Shown one piece after another: positions 17,641-27,154 of a stretch of DNA of 64,000 nucleotides. The DNA is from Teichococcus vastitatis (GTDB lineage: Bacteria > Pseudomonadota > Alphaproteobacteria > Acetobacterales > Acetobacteraceae). The stretch lies in the NCBI RefSeq assembly GCF_003604215.1, contig NZ_QXGS01000010.1, positions 1-64,000 of the forward strand, given 5' to 3'. The notes under the pieces are model-generated. The model worked only from the letters and a program-made list of their open reading frames with translations, was not told where the DNA came from and ran no database searches. A program made the position numbers and the translations under genes. How positions within the stretch are numbered: the stretch's first letter is position 1; each line of letters begins with the position of its first letter.

Positions 17641-19013
17641 TGCGCGGCGATCAGCGGGGCGGCGACGGGCTGGCGACGGGCCTTCAGCTCCTCGGCCACC
17701 AGGAAGGCCAGTTCCAGCGCCTGCTCGGCGTTCAGCCGCGGATCGCAGAAGGTGGCATAGTTGGCGGACAGGTCGGCCTCGGTCAGCTGATGGGCGCCGC
17801 CGACGCATTCCGTCACGTCGGTGCCGGTCATCTCCACATGCACGCCGCCGGGCCAGGTTCCCTCGGCGGCATGGGCATCGAAGAAGCCGCGCAGCTCGGC
17901 GAGGATGGCATCGAAGGAGCGGGTCTTGTAACCGCCCGCCGTGTGGGTGTTGCCGTGCATCGGGTCGGAGATCCAGACCACCTCGCGTCCCGCCTGCTTC
18001 ACCGCGCGCAACAAGGGCGGCAGCTTCTCGGCAATCTTCTGGGCACCCATGCGGCTGATCAGTGTCAGCCGGCCGGGCTGGTTCTGCGGGTTCAGGATCT
18101 CGGTCAGGCGCACCAGTTCATCAGGGTCGGTGGTCGGGCCGACCTTGAGGCCCAGCGGGTTCTTCACGCCGCGCAGGAATTCCACATGCGCGCCGTCGGG
18201 CTGCCGCGTGCGGTCCCCGATCCACAGGAAGTGGGCGGAACAGGCGTACCACTCCCCCGTGGTCGAATCGACGCGGGTCAGCGCCTGCTCATAGGGGAGC
18301 AGCAACGCTTCGTGGCTGGTGTAGAACTCGGTTTCGCGGACCTGCGGCAGGTTGGACATGCCACAGGCGCCCATAAAGCGCAGGGTCTCGTCAATGCGGG
18401 CAGCCAAGTCCTGGTAACGGTCCGCCAGGGGCGAGCGCGCCACGAAGCCGAGGTTCCATCGATGCACCTCGTGCAGGTCGGCATAGCCGCCAGTGGCGAA
18501 GGCGCGCAGCAGGTTCAGCGTTCCCGCCGACTGCATGTAGGCGAATTCCATCCGCGCCGGATCGGCCAGCCGGGCCTCGGGCGTGAAATCCGATCCGTTG
18601 ATGATGTCACCACGGTAGGATGGCAGCGTCACCTCGCCCTGCGTTTCGGTGTCCGAGGAGCGCGGCTTGGCGAACTGGCCCGCCATGCGTCCCAGCTTCA
18701 CCACCGGGAGGGAGGAACCGAAGGTCAGCACCACCGCCATCTGCAGCAGTACCCGGAAGGTGTCGCGGATCGGATTGGCGCGGAAATCGGCAAAGCTCTC
18801 GGCGCAGTCACCGCCCTGCAGGACGAAGCCCTGCCCTTGCCCGGCCTGTGCCAGCGACTGCTGCAACCGGCGTGCCTCGCCGGCGAAGACCAGCGGCGGA
18901 TAGCTTGCGAGCCGCGCTTCCATGGCCTCCAGCTTGGCCTGTTCGGGATAATCCGGCACCTGCCGGACCGGCATCTCCCGCCAGCTTCCCGGCTGCCAAC
19001 CACGCACCGTCAT
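17637..19013 (-). CDS. aroG: Class II 3-deoxy-7-phosphoheptulonate (DAHP) synthase
   Basis: A 458-residue plant/Mycobacterium-type DAHP synthase, condensing PEP with erythrose-4-phosphate as the first shikimate step. Family blocks include [18 protein letters not shown] at the N-terminus, [42 protein letters not shown] and [10 protein letters not shown], with E[12 protein letters not shown] near the end. ATG 19013 gives the standard start; an extra 7 in-frame residues upstream are possible. The class is common in alphaproteobacteria and is usually feedback regulated. Coupled to the nicotinate phosphoribosyltransferase gene by overlap. The symbol follows common annotation practice for this class. 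Confidence 0.92.
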   Translation of the reverse strand: MTVRGWQPGSWREMPVRQVPDYPEQAKLEAMEARLASYPPLVFAGEARRLQQSLAQAGQGQGFVLQGGDCAESFADFRANPIRDTFRVLLQMAVVLTFGSSLPVVKLGRMAGQFAKPRSSDTETQGEVTLPSYRGDIINGSDFTPEARLADPARMEFAYMQSAGTLNLLRAFATGGYADLHEVHRWNLGFVARSPLADRYQDLAARIDETLRFMGACGMSNLPQVRETEFYTSHEALLLPYEQALTRVDSTTGEWYACSAHFLWIGDRTRQPDGAHVEFLRGVKNPLGLKVGPTTDPDELVRLTEILNPQNQPGRLTLISRMGAQKIAEKLPPLLRAVKQAGREVVWISDPMHGNTHTAGGYKTRSFDAILAELRGFFDAHAAEGTWPGGVHVEMTGTDVTECVGGAHQLTEADLSANYATFCDPRLNAEQALELAFLVAEELKARRQPVAAPLIAAQ

Positions 19014-19165
19014 GACACTCAGCGTCCTCAACACAGTTCCTAGCCGGCCACACTAGACCGAGGCCGGGGCGCAGGGCTACGCCCCATCCGCCCCGAAGCC
19101 GCATGGCAGCCCAAGGCTGGGGGCTGGCGGTGTTCCGGTGGACCGGAGCAACACGCGCCTCCCCG

Positions 19166-20617
19166 TCAGCGGTTGCGCGTCACCAGGCGGCCGGGCTTCT
19201 CGCCGGTTTCCTTGCCGCCGGCGAAGGTTGCCACCCCATTGGCCCAGACCTGCTCGATGCCGACGCTCATCTGGATCGGGTCCTCGAAGGTGGCATTGTC
19301 GATCACCGTGGCCGGATCGAACAGCACCAGGTCGGCATAGGCGCCTTCGCGGATCACGCCGCGATCCACCATGCCGAAGATCTGCGCCGCTCGGCCGGTC
19401 ATCTTGTGCACCGCCGTTTCCATGTCGAACAGGCCAAGCTGCCGGGCATAGAAACCCAGCACGCGCGGAAAGGTGCCCCAGAGCCGCGGATGCGGCTTGG
19501 CATCGTGCGGAATGCCGTCCGAGCCGATGATCGACAGCGGGTGGCGCATGATGCGGCGCACATCCTCCTCGTCCATCTGGAACATCACGCATCCCGCCGG
19601 CAGCAGCCGCTCGGCCGCGGCGCGCACATCCGTGTTCCAGCCCCGCGCGATCTCCGACAGGTCGCGCCCGGCCATCTCCGGATACGGTACCGACCAGGTG
19701 ATCACGGTGCGGATGTCGTCGCGCATTCGGTCCGGCATCAGCACGGTGGAGCCGGCCGGATAGGGATACATGTCGAAGGCCACTTCCTGCATCGAGGCAG
19801 CCGCCTCGATCAGCGCCAGCGTCTGCACGCTGCGGCCATAATTCTCCGGCATCGAGCATTTGTGGTGGCTGATGTGCACCGGCATGCCAAGCCGCGTGCC
19901 GATGCGCAGCGTTTCCTCGATCGAGGCCAGGACGTGATCCGCTTCGTCGCGCATGTGGCTGGTGTAGAGGCCGTCGGTGGTGCGCAGCGCCTCGCCTACC
20001 GCGATTACCTCCTCCGTCGTGGCCGCCTTGTTGAGAGGGTAGAACAGCCCCGTGGAGAAGCCCGAGGCACCTTCCAGCAGCGACTGCTTCAGCCGCGCGT
20101 GCATGCGGTGGATCTCATGGTCCCGGGCCGGGCGGTGAACGTCGCCCGCCATGGCCTCGACACGCAGCGTCTGGTGGCCGACCAGGGCGTAGGTGTTGAC
20201 CTCGCTGCCCCGCGTCTTGAGGGCGTGGGCGTAGTCGCCGAAGCTGTCGAAAGTCCACCACTGCTCGTCGCCCAGCAGATCGAGCGGCGCCGGCGGGCGC
20301 TTGTCCGTGTGGCGCATCGGCGCCAGCGACACGCCGCAATTGCCAACCACCACCGTGGTGACGCCCTGGCTGATCTTGCACAGGGTGCATTGCGGGCCGC
20401 AGAGCACGGCGCGGTCATCATGGGTGTGAGCATCGATGAAGCCGGGCGCGATCGCCTTGCCGGTACCGATCACCTCCCGGTCGGCACTGGCACCGCCGAG
20501 GTCGCCGACCCCGACGATTCGGTCCCCGGTGACGCCCACATCGCCGATGCGGCGCGGCATGCCGGTGCCGTCGAAAATGGTGGCATCACGGATGATCAGG
20601 TCGCAGCGCAGCGCCAT
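19166..20617 (-). CDS. N-acyl-D-amino-acid deacylase family amidohydrolase
   Basis: A 483-residue amidohydrolase of the D-aminoacylase branch. Metal and active-site motifs are IDAHTHDDRAV (about residue 60), VVVGNCGVSLAP, YTSHMRDEAD, HISHHKCSM and SDGIPHDAKPHPR, in the usual order; the C-terminal strand has the family's GAYADLVLFDP. It removes the acyl group from N-acyl-D-amino acids in the cytoplasm. There is no signal peptide. It is transcribed away from the penicillin-acylase-like gene across a 187-bp gap, which fits a shared amide-scavenging theme. Confidence 0.88.
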   Translation of the reverse strand: MALRCDLIIRDATIFDGTGMPRRIGDVGVTGDRIVGVGDLGGASADREVIGTGKAIAPGFIDAHTHDDRAVLCGPQCTLCKISQGVTTVVVGNCGVSLAPMRHTDKRPPAPLDLLGDEQWWTFDSFGDYAHALKTRGSEVNTYALVGHQTLRVEAMAGDVHRPARDHEIHRMHARLKQSLLEGASGFSTGLFYPLNKAATTEEVIAVGEALRTTDGLYTSHMRDEADHVLASIEETLRIGTRLGMPVHISHHKCSMPENYGRSVQTLALIEAAASMQEVAFDMYPYPAGSTVLMPDRMRDDIRTVITWSVPYPEMAGRDLSEIARGWNTDVRAAAERLLPAGCVMFQMDEEDVRRIMRHPLSIIGSDGIPHDAKPHPRLWGTFPRVLGFYARQLGLFDMETAVHKMTGRAAQIFGMVDRGVIREGAYADLVLFDPATVIDNATFEDPIQMSVGIEQVWANGVATFAGGKETGEKPGRLVTRNR

Positions 20618-20804
20618 GGGCTTGTCCTTCGGTCATGCAGCCTCAGCTCGGGCGTGATCATGCGCCCGGTCCGCCCGGTGTTCCAGGGCAAGCCGGAGGT
20701 TTTCTGCGCGGCACCAGACGCGGCAACAGAGAGGCCCGGCCGCATTGCCGTGCGACCGCACCGCTTCTAGCTTCCAAAGCCAGCCAAAGCAGAAAGACCC
20801 CCCG

Positions 20805-23156
20805 ATGACCCAGACCGCGCCCCGCGACGAGTTTCTCACGGTGGAAGGGCTGCGGCAGCCCGCCTCCATCTCGGTCGATCGTTGGGGAGTCGCGCATCTG
20901 CGGGCGGAGGGCGAGCACGACCTGTTCTTCACCCAGGGCTTCAACGCGGCGCGGGACCGGCTGTGGCAGATCGACCTCTGGAGGAAGCGGGGCCTCGGCC
21001 AGCTCGCCGCCGATTTCGGACCGGGCTATCTGGCGCAGGACTACGCATCGCGCCTGTTCCTTTATCGCGGCGACATGCAGGCGGAATTCGAGAGCTACGC
21101 GCCCGATGCACGGGCCATCTGCGAGGCCTTCGTTGCCGGCATCAACGCCTATGTGGCGCTGGTGGAGGCGGATCCCCGCCGGATGCCGCCGGAGTTCACC
21201 GCCCTTGGCACGCATCCGGCGCGGTGGGCGGCGGACGATGTGGTGCGCATCCGCAGCCATTGCCTGACCCGGAACGCCTTGTCGGAGATCCTTCGCGCCG
21301 CCGTGCTGTCGCGCGCCGACCTGGCCACCGACCTGCTGCGGAAGAACCTGGAGCCGATGCGCCAGCCGGTGCGGCCGGACGGGCTGGACCTGTCAGCCCT
21401 CGGGACCGAATGCCTCGAAACCTTCAAGCTGGCCACCGCCGCCGTGACCTTCTCGCGCGCGCGGCTGCAGGCGCCGCTCGACGAATGGCGGCGCTGGTCG
21501 CGGCTGGACGACCAGGGCGCCGTGATCGAAGGGGCTGAGATGGAAGGCTCCAACAACTGGGCCATCCATGGCAGCCGCACGGAAAGCGGGCGGCCGATCC
21601 TGGCCAGCGACCCGCACCGGGCCCATGCCGCACCCTCCCTGCGCTACCTGGTGCACCTGGACAGCCCCGGCTTCAACGCCGTCGGCGCCGGCGAGCCGGC
21701 GGTTCCCGGCATCTCGATCGGGCACAATGGCACCGCTGCCTTCGCCCTGACCATCCATGGCGCGGACCAGGAGGACGTCTACGTCTACGAGAGCACCGGC
21801 GATTCCTACCGCTACGGCAACGGTTCTGAGGCGATGCAGGTGATCGAGGAATCCTTCGCGGTGAAGGGGCATGCGTCGCAAACGCTGAGCCTGCGCTTCA
21901 CCCGGCACGGGCCGGTGGTCGCGCGGGACGTAACGGGCGGCCGGGCGGTCGCCATCCGCACCGTCTGGTCACTCCCCGGCGCGGCGCCTTACCTGGCCAG
22001 CCTTTCCGCGATGCGGTCCCGCTCATTGGATGAGTTCCGGGCCGCGCTGCGGCGCTGGGGCACGCCCTCGGTGAACATGGTCTACGCGGACTTGGCCGGC
22101 ACCGTGGCCTGGAGTCCGGCCGGCTACGCGCCGCAGCGGCCGAACTGGGACGGGCTGCTGCCGGTGCCGGGCGATGGGCGCTACGAATGGTCGGGGGTGC
22201 TCGACCCGGCCGAGCATCCCTGGCGCGTCGACCCCCTCCAGGGCTTCGTGCACAGCGCCAACGAGCAGAACCTGCCGGAGGATTGGCCGCACGAGCACAA
22301 GACCTATGGCTACGAATGGACCGAAGCTTCCCGCGCCCGTCGGATCCGGGAAGCACTGACCCGCGGGCCGCTGCTGACACTGGAGGACTGCACCGCGCTG
22401 CAGACCGACGTCACCTCCCTGCCCGCGCGGCGCCTTTGCAGGCTCATTGAGGCGTTGCCGCGTGGAACCGAGCCGGAACTCTGGGCCGCCCAGACGCTGC
22501 TGGAAGATTGGAACCATCGCCTGGAGGCCGGCAGCGCCGCCGCCGCGCTGTTCGAGGTGTTCCTGGCCAAGCACCTGAAGCCACAGCTGCTGGCGGCGCT
22601 GGTGCGGGACGCGGCGCTGCGCCCGCTGCTGTTGCCGCAGGATACCGAGAGCCTGCTGCGGGCCGTGGAACAACCCGATCCACGCCTCGGCGTGGATCCT
22701 GCGGCGGCCCGGGACTCGCTGCTGGCGCGGTGCCTGGTGGCGGCATTCCGCGACTGCGGGGAGCGCATGGGGCTGTCGCCATCGGAATGGTCCTGGGGGC
22801 GCCTGCATCACGGCCACTTCAGCCATGCCTTGAGCGGGTTGAGCCCGGAGAATGCGCATCTGGATGTCGGCGAGTTCCCGATCGGCGGCAGTGCCAATAC
22901 CCCCATGCACACGGGCTACCGCCCTTCCGACTTCCGCTGCAACTGGGGCGCCTCGGTGCGGATGGTGATGGATGTGGGGGAGTGGGACAACAGCCTATGC
23001 ATCAACGCGCCCGGCCAGTCGGGCGATCCCGGCTCTCCGCATTACGCGGATCTGGCGCCGCACTGGGCCCGCGGCGAATACGTTCCCCTGCTCTACTCGC
23101 GGGCGGCGGTCGATGCCGGTGTGACCCATCGCATCCTGCTGCGCCCGGCCGGCTGA
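20805..23156 (+). CDS. Penicillin acylase family Ntn hydrolase
   Basis: A 783-residue precursor. An A-chain-like region begins at residue 20 (SVDRWGVAHLRA, then GFNAARDRLWQIDLWRR-type block). The processing site and N-terminal nucleophile are at G248/S249 in EGSNNWAIHGS, followed by ILASDPH and SIGHNGTAAFALT, which form the B-chain active site. The family cleaves amide bonds of acylated beta-lactams, N-acyl amino acids or homoserine lactones. No signal peptide is visible at ATG 20805 or in the 20-residue upstream extension, which is unusual. Aldo/keto reductase follows 62 nt later. Confidence 0.86.
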   Translation: MTQTAPRDEFLTVEGLRQPASISVDRWGVAHLRAEGEHDLFFTQGFNAARDRLWQIDLWRKRGLGQLAADFGPGYLAQDYASRLFLYRGDMQAEFESYAPDARAICEAFVAGINAYVALVEADPRRMPPEFTALGTHPARWAADDVVRIRSHCLTRNALSEILRAAVLSRADLATDLLRKNLEPMRQPVRPDGLDLSALGTECLETFKLATAAVTFSRARLQAPLDEWRRWSRLDDQGAVIEGAEMEGSNNWAIHGSRTESGRPILASDPHRAHAAPSLRYLVHLDSPGFNAVGAGEPAVPGISIGHNGTAAFALTIHGADQEDVYVYESTGDSYRYGNGSEAMQVIEESFAVKGHASQTLSLRFTRHGPVVARDVTGGRAVAIRTVWSLPGAAPYLASLSAMRSRSLDEFRAALRRWGTPSVNMVYADLAGTVAWSPAGYAPQRPNWDGLLPVPGDGRYEWSGVLDPAEHPWRVDPLQGFVHSANEQNLPEDWPHEHKTYGYEWTEASRARRIREALTRGPLLTLEDCTALQTDVTSLPARRLCRLIEALPRGTEPELWAAQTLLEDWNHRLEAGSAAAALFEVFLAKHLKPQLLAALVRDAALRPLLLPQDTESLLRAVEQPDPRLGVDPAAARDSLLARCLVAAFRDCGERMGLSPSEWSWGRLHHGHFSHALSGLSPENAHLDVGEFPIGGSANTPMHTGYRPSDFRCNWGASVRMVMDVGEWDNSLCINAPGQSGDPGSPHYADLAPHWARGEYVPLLYSRAAVDAGVTHRILLRPAG

Positions 23157-23218
23157 GACAGGCAGCCCGGCGCCCCGCCCGCGCGTTCACCGCGCACCGG
23201 CATCACAAGGAGACAGGC

Positions 23219-24199
23219 ATGCCAGAGCAACGTTTCGCACCACCCGGCCCGCTGGGCTTCGGCGGCGCGCCCCTCGGCGACATGTTCCAGAAGGTCAGCG
23301 AGGCCGAGGCCGCCGCCACGCTGCAGGCCGCATGGGACAGCGGCGTGCGCTACTACGACACCGCGCCGCATTACGGCGCCGGCCTGTCCGAGCACCGCTT
23401 CGGCGCCGTGCTGCGCGACAAGCCGCGCGACGAATACGTGATCTCCACCAAGGTCGGCCGCACCCTGGTGCCGGACCTGCCGGGCGAAATCGCCCATCCC
23501 TTTCTCAGCGCCCTGCCGTTCCGCCGGGTGCAGGATTATTCCGCCGCCGCAGCGCGCCGCTCAGTGGAGGACAGCCTGCAGCGCATGGCGATCGGCCGCA
23601 TCGATATCGTCTACGTCCACGATGTGGCCGCCGACCACCTGGGCGACGCCTGGGAGGAAGCCTTCGCCACGGCCCGCGACGGCGCCTTCCGCGAGTTGAT
23701 CAGGATGCGCGAGGAAGGGCTGATCCGCGGCTGGGGCCTCGGCGTCAATCTGACCGAGCCCTGCATCCGCGCCCTCAGGCAATCCGATCCGGACGTGTTC
23801 CTGCTCGCCGGGCGTTACAGCCTGCTCGACCTCGCCGGGCTGGAGGAGTTGTTTCCGCTCTGCGCCCAGCGAGGCGCCCATGTGGTGATCGGCGGGCCGT
23901 ACAATTCCGGTCTGCTGGCCGGCGGCAACACCTTCAACTACGTGGACGCACCGTCCGAGCTGGTGGCGCGACGCGATGCCATGGCGGCCATCGCGCAGCG
24001 GCACCAGGTGGACCTGAAGGCGGCGGCGCTGCAATTCTGTGCCGCGCACCCGGTGGTGGCCTCGGTGATCCCTGGTGCCAAGCATCCCGACCGCGTCCGC
24101 CAGAACGTGGCGCTGATGGCGCAGCCCATTCCGGCTGACTTCTGGCAGGAACTGAAATCCGCGGGCCACCTGCCGGCGGATGTGCCGGTCCCGGCCTAA
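23219..24199 (+). CDS. Aldo/keto reductase (D-threo-aldose dehydrogenase-like)
   Basis: A 326-residue (beta/alpha)8 NADP-dependent oxidoreductase. The tetrad is visible as Asp and Tyr in DTAPHYGAGLSE, Lys in ISTKVGR and His in IVYVHDV. A C-terminal cofactor-site block, SVIPGAKHPDRVRQN, is present. Overall arrangement, with a long loop after the STKVGR strand, fits the branch containing D-threo-aldose 1-dehydrogenase and pyridoxal dehydrogenase. AAGGAGA precedes ATG 23219. The stop overlaps the converging DUF188 gene by 4 bp. Confidence 0.87.
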   Translation: MPEQRFAPPGPLGFGGAPLGDMFQKVSEAEAAATLQAAWDSGVRYYDTAPHYGAGLSEHRFGAVLRDKPRDEYVISTKVGRTLVPDLPGEIAHPFLSALPFRRVQDYSAAAARRSVEDSLQRMAIGRIDIVYVHDVAADHLGDAWEEAFATARDGAFRELIRMREEGLIRGWGLGVNLTEPCIRALRQSDPDVFLLAGRYSLLDLAGLEELFPLCAQRGAHVVIGGPYNSGLLAGGNTFNYVDAPSELVARRDAMAAIAQRHQVDLKAAALQFCAAHPVVASVIPGAKHPDRVRQNVALMAQPIPADFWQELKSAGHLPADVPVPA

Positions 24200-24714
24200 T
24201 CTTCGTCCAGCGGCCGCCACAGCCGGATCACCGGCGTGGTGGCGGCCCGCAGGGCGGCCTGCACCTCCGCCTCCAGCGCCGACAGGAAGCGCGATCGGTC
24301 GGAGCCACCCATCGGCGCCGGGCCGCGCGTAGTGGCGCCGATTTCCCGCAGGTGGCGCGCTACCTCCCGCCCGGCCAGCGCGCTGCCGATGTTGTCGGTG
24401 GTCCAGACGCGCCCGTTCGGCGCCAGGGCACGTGCGCCCTGTTGCAGGCAGCGCGACGCCAGCGGGATGTCGGCGGTGATGCACACGTCGTGGCGCCGGA
24501 TGTGCTCGGCGATCCAGTCATCGGCGGCATCTGGCCCTTCCGGCACGATGACGCGGCGGATCCAGTTGGCCTCCGGCAGGCGGATGCCTCGGGCGCCATT
24601 GGACACCACATGCACCACGAGGGACATGCGTCCCGCAACGCGGAACACCTCCTCCCGCACGGGGCAGGCATCGGCATCGATCCAAAGCTCGGGGCGGCTC
24701 TCGGTCTGTCTCAT
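24196..24714 (-). CDS. DUF188 / YaiI-YqxD family protein
   Basis: A 172-residue protein of the UPF0178 family. WIDADACPVREE near the N-terminus, VSNGA, the D-D-W-I block, CITADIPLA and a C-terminal RGPAPMGGSDRSRF are all diagnostic. The fold is a PIN-like nuclease domain with conserved acidic residues, but no activity is established. ATG 24714 gives the family's usual start; an alternative ATG at 24732 adds six residues. It converges on the aldo/keto reductase gene. Confidence 0.88.
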   Translation of the reverse strand: MRQTESRPELWIDADACPVREEVFRVAGRMSLVVHVVSNGARGIRLPEANWIRRVIVPEGPDAADDWIAEHIRRHDVCITADIPLASRCLQQGARALAPNGRVWTTDNIGSALAGREVARHLREIGATTRGPAPMGGSDRSRFLSALEAEVQAALRAATTPVIRLWRPLDED

Positions 24715-24798
24715 CCCGGCGGAATAGTTCATCCGCCGGGCCCTGCCCAGCAGCGGCACCGTTCTTGCAACCGTTGGTGCATCCCAACGGAGACCAAC

Positions 24799-25833
24799 AT
24801 GCGGATTTCCACTTTCCGGCTGGCACTCGCCACCCTCATGGTTCTCGCGCCTGCCTGGTCCATCCGGGCGCAGCCTGCTCCGCCGGGCCCGACGCTCGCG
24901 GCCGTGAAGCAGAAGGGATTGCTGGATTGCAGCGCCAATCAGGGCAGCCCGGGCTTCGGAGTTCCGGACAGCCGTGGCGAGCAGCAGGGCCTCGACCCCG
25001 ATATCTGCCGTGCCATCGCCGCCGCCGTGCTCGGGCCGGATGCGCGCATCCGCTGGACCGTGCTGACCAGCCAGGCACGTATTCCGGCGCTGCAATCCGG
25101 GCAGGTGGATCTGGTCGCGCGCACCTTTACCTGGACCCACTCGCGCGAGATCAACGCCGGACTGCAGTTCGGCCCGGTGGCCTTTTATGACGGCCAGGGC
25201 TTCCTGGTGCATAAATCGAGTGGCGTCACCGCCGCCGCACAGCTGGAGGGCGCGGCGATCTGCGTCACCGCCGGCTCCACCAACGAGCTGAACCTCGCCG
25301 ACTGGGCCCGCACCAACAGAATGGATGTCCGCCCCGTGGTGTTCGAGAACAATGAGGACACCCGCAAGGCCTACATCTCCAGCCGCTGCGACGCCTATAC
25401 GCTGGATGCCAGCCAGCTGGCCGGCTTCATCACCAGTCTGCCGAGAGGCGAGAACGTCATCCTGCCCGACATCATCAGCAAGGAGCCGCTGACGCCCGCC
25501 GTGCGCAAGGGCGATCCGCAATGGTTCGACATCGTGCGCTGGACCTTCCACGCCCTGGTGCTGGCCGAGGAACTGGGCGTCACCCGCTCCAATGTGGACA
25601 GCATGCTGGGCAGCGCCAACCCGGATGTGCGCCGGCTGCTGGGTGTCAGCGGCGATCACGGGCCGGCCATGGGCCTCGACAAGCGCTGGGCGTACAACGC
25701 CATCAAGGCCGTCGGCAATTATGGCGAAATCTTCCGGCGCCACCTGGGCGAGGATTCCGCCCTGGGCCTGCCGCGCGGGCTGAATGCGCTGTGGAACAAG
25801 GGCGGACTGATGTACGCGCCGCCGATGCGGTGA
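24799..25833 (+). CDS. Amino-acid ABC transporter substrate-binding protein, AapJ/BztA type
   Basis: A 344-residue periplasmic receptor of the SBP_bac_3 fold with a Sec signal (MRISTFRLALATLMV, cleavage near IRAQ at about 24). Mature blocks KQKGLLDCSANQGSPGF, GLDPDICRAIAAAV, DLVARTFTWTHSRE and a C-terminal NYGEIFRRHLGEDS match the general L-amino-acid receptors AapJ/BztA. The permease and ATPase genes (aapQMP) are not adjacent, so the receptor is an orphan here. A spaced CGGAGA precedes ATG 24799. It ends at a strong hairpin. Confidence 0.88.
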   Translation: MRISTFRLALATLMVLAPAWSIRAQPAPPGPTLAAVKQKGLLDCSANQGSPGFGVPDSRGEQQGLDPDICRAIAAAVLGPDARIRWTVLTSQARIPALQSGQVDLVARTFTWTHSREINAGLQFGPVAFYDGQGFLVHKSSGVTAAAQLEGAAICVTAGSTNELNLADWARTNRMDVRPVVFENNEDTRKAYISSRCDAYTLDASQLAGFITSLPRGENVILPDIISKEPLTPAVRKGDPQWFDIVRWTFHALVLAEELGVTRSNVDSMLGSANPDVRRLLGVSGDHGPAMGLDKRWAYNAIKAVGNYGEIFRRHLGEDSALGLPRGLNALWNKGGLMYAPPMR

Positions 25834-25836
25834 GAA

Positions 25837-25865
25837 CGGGCGGGGGAGGCTGCCTCCCCCGCCCG
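25837..25865. terminator. Bidirectional terminator
   Basis: A perfect 13-bp stem, CGGGCGGGGGAGG (25837-25849) with its complement (25853-25865), CTG loop, between the receptor gene and the converging amidohydrolase gene. Confidence 0.75.
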
Positions 25866-25867
25866 GA

Positions 25868-27154
25868 TCAGCCCGCCACCCGGGAAAGCCAGCGGGTCAC
25901 CACGGCGCAGCCGGCGGCGAAATCCTCCATCCGCATCGCCTCATGCGGATTGTGGCTGCCGTTCTGGTTGCGCACGAACAGCATGGCGGAAGGAATGCCG
26001 GCGGCGGCGAAGGCCGCCGCATCATGCCCGCCCCCCGAGGCCATCTCCAGGTAAGGAATGCCGAGCGCGGTCGCCGCCTCGGCGAGGCTGTGGCGGATTC
26101 CGGCGTCCATGGGCGATGCGAGGGAGCCGGTTTCCGGGCCAAGCTCGAACCGCACGCCGCGCCTTGCCTCGATCGCCGGCACCTGCCGGGCGATTTCGGC
26201 GAACACCGCATCCACGCTGGCCGGGTTCACGCTGCGCACGTCCAGCATGAAGGTCGCCTCGCCCGGGATCTTGGTGAAGCCAGCTTCGGCCGTGGTGGCC
26301 AGGGTGCAGAAGGTGCAGACCAGCCGGTGACCAAGGGTTTCCAGCCGCGCCCATTCCTCGTCCAGCGCCACGGCCAGCTCGGCCAGGGCCATGGCGGCAT
26401 CGCGGCGGAAGCGGCGCGGCGTGCCGCCGGAATGGTTGTATTCTCCGAGTACCCGCCCCTGCCGCAAGCGGCGGCTGCCAGGAATGCCGGTGACGATGCC
26501 GACCGGTACCGCCTCCGCATCCAGCACGGGCCCCTGCTCGATATGCAGTTCCAGAAAGGCAGCGGTGTTGGCCGGCGTCACCACCGCTTCGCCCCGCGCC
26601 GCGAAGTTGGGATCGAACCCTTCTTCCCGCATGTGCTCCGCCAAGCTACGGCCGGTATCCTGGCGGAGAACCTGCAATTCCTCCGGCTTCAGCCGCCCCA
26701 ATGCGCCACGGCTGCCGGGATAGGAGGTCGGGAACCAGGCGCCCGCCTCCTCGGCCCGTGTCGCGATCACGGTGATGTCGCGCGCCGGGGCGAAGCCCGC
26801 CCGGCGCAGACCCGCCACCGCCGCGAGACCGGCCAGCACGCCGGCGGCGCCGTCGAAATTGCCGCCATTTGGCACCGAATCGAGATGGCTGCCCAGCAGC
26901 ACCCGCTTCGCCGTCCGGTCGGCACCCGGCAGGGTCATGTGCAGATTGCCCACCGGGTCGACACTGACCTCCAGCCCCAGCGCCTCCGCTTCCCGCCGGG
27001 CGAGCGCATGGGCCATGCGCTCACCGGGGCCGTAAGCCTCCCGGGTGATGCCGACGCCGTCGAAGCTCCGCTCCCGCAACTCGCCGAACAGGCGCCCGGC
27101 GAGCGCCACATCCGGCTGCAGGTTGGGCCGCAGCCCGGCGGCGTCAGACGCCAC
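25868..27154 (-). CDS. M20-family Zn hydrolase (N-carbamoyl-L-amino acid hydrolase/allantoate amidohydrolase type)
   Basis: A 428-residue binuclear metallopeptidase-fold enzyme. Metal ligands are recognisable in GSHLDSVPNGGNFDGAAGV (His and bridging Asp, about residues 86-105), ATRAEEAGAW (general base and metal Glu), a LHIEQGPVLD block and a C-terminal SGGGHDAAAFA with the last His. Relatives hydrolyse N-carbamoyl amino acids, allantoate or ureidoglycolate, releasing ammonia. The 11-bp overlap with the upstream SDR gene suggests an operon. Substrate within the family is not resolved. Confidence 0.87.
   Translation of the reverse strand: MASDAAGLRPNLQPDVALAGRLFGELRERSFDGVGITREAYGPGERMAHALARREAEALGLEVSVDPVGNLHMTLPGADRTAKRVLLGSHLDSVPNGGNFDGAAGVLAGLAAVAGLRRAGFAPARDITVIATRAEEAGAWFPTSYPGSRGALGRLKPEELQVLRQDTGRSLAEHMREEGFDPNFAARGEAVVTPANTAAFLELHIEQGPVLDAEAVPVGIVTGIPGSRRLRQGRVLGEYNHSGGTPRRFRRDAAMALAELAVALDEEWARLETLGHRLVCTFCTLATTAEAGFTKIPGEATFMLDVRSVNPASVDAVFAEIARQVPAIEARRGVRFELGPETGSLASPMDAGIRHSLAEAATALGIPYLEMASGGGHDAAAFAAAGIPSAMLFVRNQNGSHNPHEAMRMEDFAAGCAVVTRWLSRVAG

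Noticed and set aside
22508-23218. Upstream extension of the aldo/keto reductase frame
   Set aside because: It is a shadow of the penicillin-acylase-like gene; AAGGAGA and the family's N-terminus select ATG 23219.
24715-25743. In-frame N-terminal extension of the DUF188 gene over the amino-acid receptor gene
   Set aside because: The extension is antisense to a clear periplasmic receptor; the DUF188 domain begins at the ATG at 24714.
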